From Anaeromyces robustus (lineage: Eukaryota; Neocallimastigomycota; Neocallimastigomycetes; Neocallimastigales; Neocallimastigaceae): 55,000 bases of DNA. The notes beneath the pieces were generated by a model. It made no database searches. It was given only the letters and a program-made list of their open reading frames with translations, and was not told where the DNA came from. A program made the position numbers and the translations under genes. Shown here in pieces: positions 52,884-55,000 of this stretch (the stretch's first letter is position 1; each line of letters begins with the position of its first letter). The stretch is taken from assembly GCA_002104895.1 (NCBI GenBank), contig MCFG01000239.1:1-55000 (forward strand), given 5' to 3'.

Positions 52884-55000
52884 ATTTTCTTATTGATATA
52901 ATTATAATAATAAATTCTACCTATATATTATTTAAAAAAAATATTGTTATATATATGTTCTTTATTTTTGTATTATTATTTTATTTTATCTTTTATTATA
53001 TTTTGTTTTGTCTTATTTTTTTTTTATGTTATATATATATATTTTTTTAAAAAAAATTCTCATTATTATTTAATTTATCTCTTTATAAACAATTCCTAAC
53101 TTTTTTTTTAATATCAAAAAAATAGTTAAGAATATTTTCTCTCTTAATTATATTATTATTTTAATACATTTCTTAAATTCTTAAGAATACATTTAAATTA
53201 TGAGAGTAATTTTGTAATTTAATATGAAATATATAATATATATATTAAAGATAGCATATTATGATATTTAATAATTTAAAGCTTTCATATATATATTATA
53301 TTTTTATATACAAAGTATATGAAGTTACATTATATATACAATTGAAAGTATATTTTTTATTTTTTTATTTTTTTATTTTTTTATTTTTTTTTTTTTTTAT
53401 GAATTTCAAATTAATTTTAAAAAAAAATTAGATAGAACATTTTATAAATATTTATATAAAATCATAAATGAAACAAAATTATCTTTTTTTTTTTTTAATA
53501 TTAACTAAAACAGGAAAATAATAATAAAAATAAAAATGATTTAAAAAAATATATTAAAAAATATTATATATTAATTTTTTATATTATCCAATGTTATTAA
53601 TTTATAAAATATATTTTGAATATATTTTTTTACAAATTAATATTATTTTAATTTGTTTTATTTTTTTTAAAAAAAAAAAAAAAAAAAAAAATTATCATAA
53701 TAATTATTGAATTTACTATAATTTAAAGTTTAATATTTCAATTTAATTTATTTAATATTTAATATTATATTCATTATGATTATCAATTAATTATTTATTA
53801 TCATTATCATTACTCATTAAATATTATATTATATTAGTTTTGTTTATTATTTTTATTAATATTGCCATTTATTTATTATTTATTAACGACCTTATTTAAT
53901 TAGGAATTATATTATTTATTATTTAATACCCATCAATTGTATCAAAGCCATATATTTTAATATTTTATATAATTAATTATTATAAAACATTTTAATCATT
54001 ACTGTTTTATAATTATAATTAAAAATAAATGTCTATGCATCAGTTAAAACAAAATCAAAACATTACCGAATTACGTATAATAAATATATTATTAGTTTTA
54101 TAATAAATATATGATAAATATATTATTTAATTAAATATAAAGATAATTTTTTATTTTTTTTTTTTATTTATAATTTCATTTATTTTTAATTTTTTTTTTT
54201 TCATTTTTATTTTTTTTTTTTTTTAAATTTAAAAGTATTAATTGATTTATTTATTTTTTAAGACCCTTCAATAAATATTAAATAATATTTTTAACTATTT
54301 AATTAAAGTTTCCATAATTATGTATAATCTATAAATTAATATTTCTAAATTTATAAAGATATAAACTATATAGATATAAACTTTTTAAATACATTCAAAT
54401 AACTTTTTTTTTTTTAATCTTTGTTTTTATAAAAATTTTAATATAACTATTTATACTTAAATATATATTTAAATATTTTTTTTTATTTATTCTATTGGTG
54501 AGATTAATAATTATGAATTATGACTCTTGTTACATATTTTTTTTTTTATAATGAATAATAATAACAAATAATTATTATAAAACTAACTAAAAAAAACATA
54601 TTAATACTAATAAAAAAATATTTAAAGATATTTGACATTAATATTGATATAAAATTATATTTAATAATGATTATCAATATTATACTATTTTTAAATATAA
54701 TATATTTATTAATTTATTTATTAATTTATTTATTTATTTATTTATTTATTAATTTATTTATTAATTTATTTATTAATTTATTTATTTATTAATTTATTTA
54801 TTAATTTATTTATTAATTTATTTATTTATTAATTTATTTATTTATTTATTTATTTTTTTATTTTTTTATATTTTATGTATTATGTAGTACAATCAAAGAA
54901 AGATACTTTAAAAAATTGTGTTTTTAATACACATAAGATACATATATTAAAAAAAATAAGAAAGAAAGAAAGATAAAGATATAGAAATAATTCATATAAT
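52884..55000. other. Intergenic region to the window end
   Basis: The sequence is A/T-rich with homopolymers, TTTTTA repeats (about 53350-53390) and a TTTATTAA array near the end. I found no gene. A 24-codon frame at about 54030-54102 (MSMHQLKQNQNITELRIINI) has no splice or homology support. Confidence 0.55.
54700..54855. repeat. TTTATTAA/TTTA compound array
   Basis: Alternating TTTATTAA and TTTA units form a higher-order tandem pattern of about 155 bases (blocks of TTTA repeats separated by TTAA). Confidence 0.88.

Noticed and set aside
54030-54102. 24-codon frame starting MSMHQLKQNQ
   Set aside because: Too short, no acceptable downstream exon found before the window end.

Overview
The window is a very A+T-rich eukaryotic segment that most likely comes from an anaerobic gut fungus (Neocallimastigomycota). 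The main reason is a secreted CotH-like protein carrying five fungal-type dockerins (CBM10-like cysteine modules) and two CBM1-like modules on Thr-rich linkers, which is a fungal cellulosome architecture. Short GT-AG introns (donors mostly GTAAG/GTAAT/GTATG, acceptors TAG/AAG/CAG), long AAT/TTTA/poly-A/T microsatellites between genes, and Asn/Gln homopolymers in proteins agree with this. Species is not resolved.

Layout. 1-1143 (+): 3' part of an intronless ankyrin-type protein. 1665-9637 (-): a 29-exon gene for a ~1,327-aa polytopic membrane protein resembling the TmcB/TmcC-type TPR family. 9638-12407: divergent intergenic region with a 65-bp tandem duplication and a decayed coding stretch. 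12408-18495 (+): a 13-exon gene for a ~1,340-aa receptor with signal peptide, beta-helix-like ectodomain, EGF-like module and a class C GPCR-like 7TM domain. 20020-23518 (+): the three-exon CotH/dockerin gene. 24742-28920 (+): intronless 1,392-aa Gln/Asn-rich ankyrin protein. 31158-38203 (+) and 39619-43020 (+): two secreted leucine-rich-repeat genes of 32 and 16 exons. 45369-47945 (-) and 50127-52883 (-): two paralogous intronless ankyrin proteins, with a small two-exon pseudogene relic between them.

I rebuilt the spliced genes by hand from splice sites and frame. Every model closes in frame (total exon length divisible by 3), so these genes look intact rather than fragmentary.

The most unusual structure is in the LRR pair. 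Nearly every exon encodes exactly one LRR, and all 46 introns are phase 2 at the same place, splitting the boundary codon (mostly Leu) of the repeat. The three LRR modules (one in the short gene, two in the long gene) line up exon for exon. The long gene therefore reads as two short-type genes fused through one 303-bp exon that joins a C-cap, a Thr linker and a new N-cap. A three-exon super-repeat is visible inside each module. The four ankyrin genes are intronless and share a non-ankyrin module (five copies here) that looks like a lineage-specific domain.

Nothing shows an operon or pathway. The genes belong to surface/secreted (CotH-dockerin, LRR, GPCR-like, multi-TM sensor-like) and ankyrin families of the kind expected in expanded accessory regions. 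No tRNA, rRNA, CRISPR or transposase was recognised.
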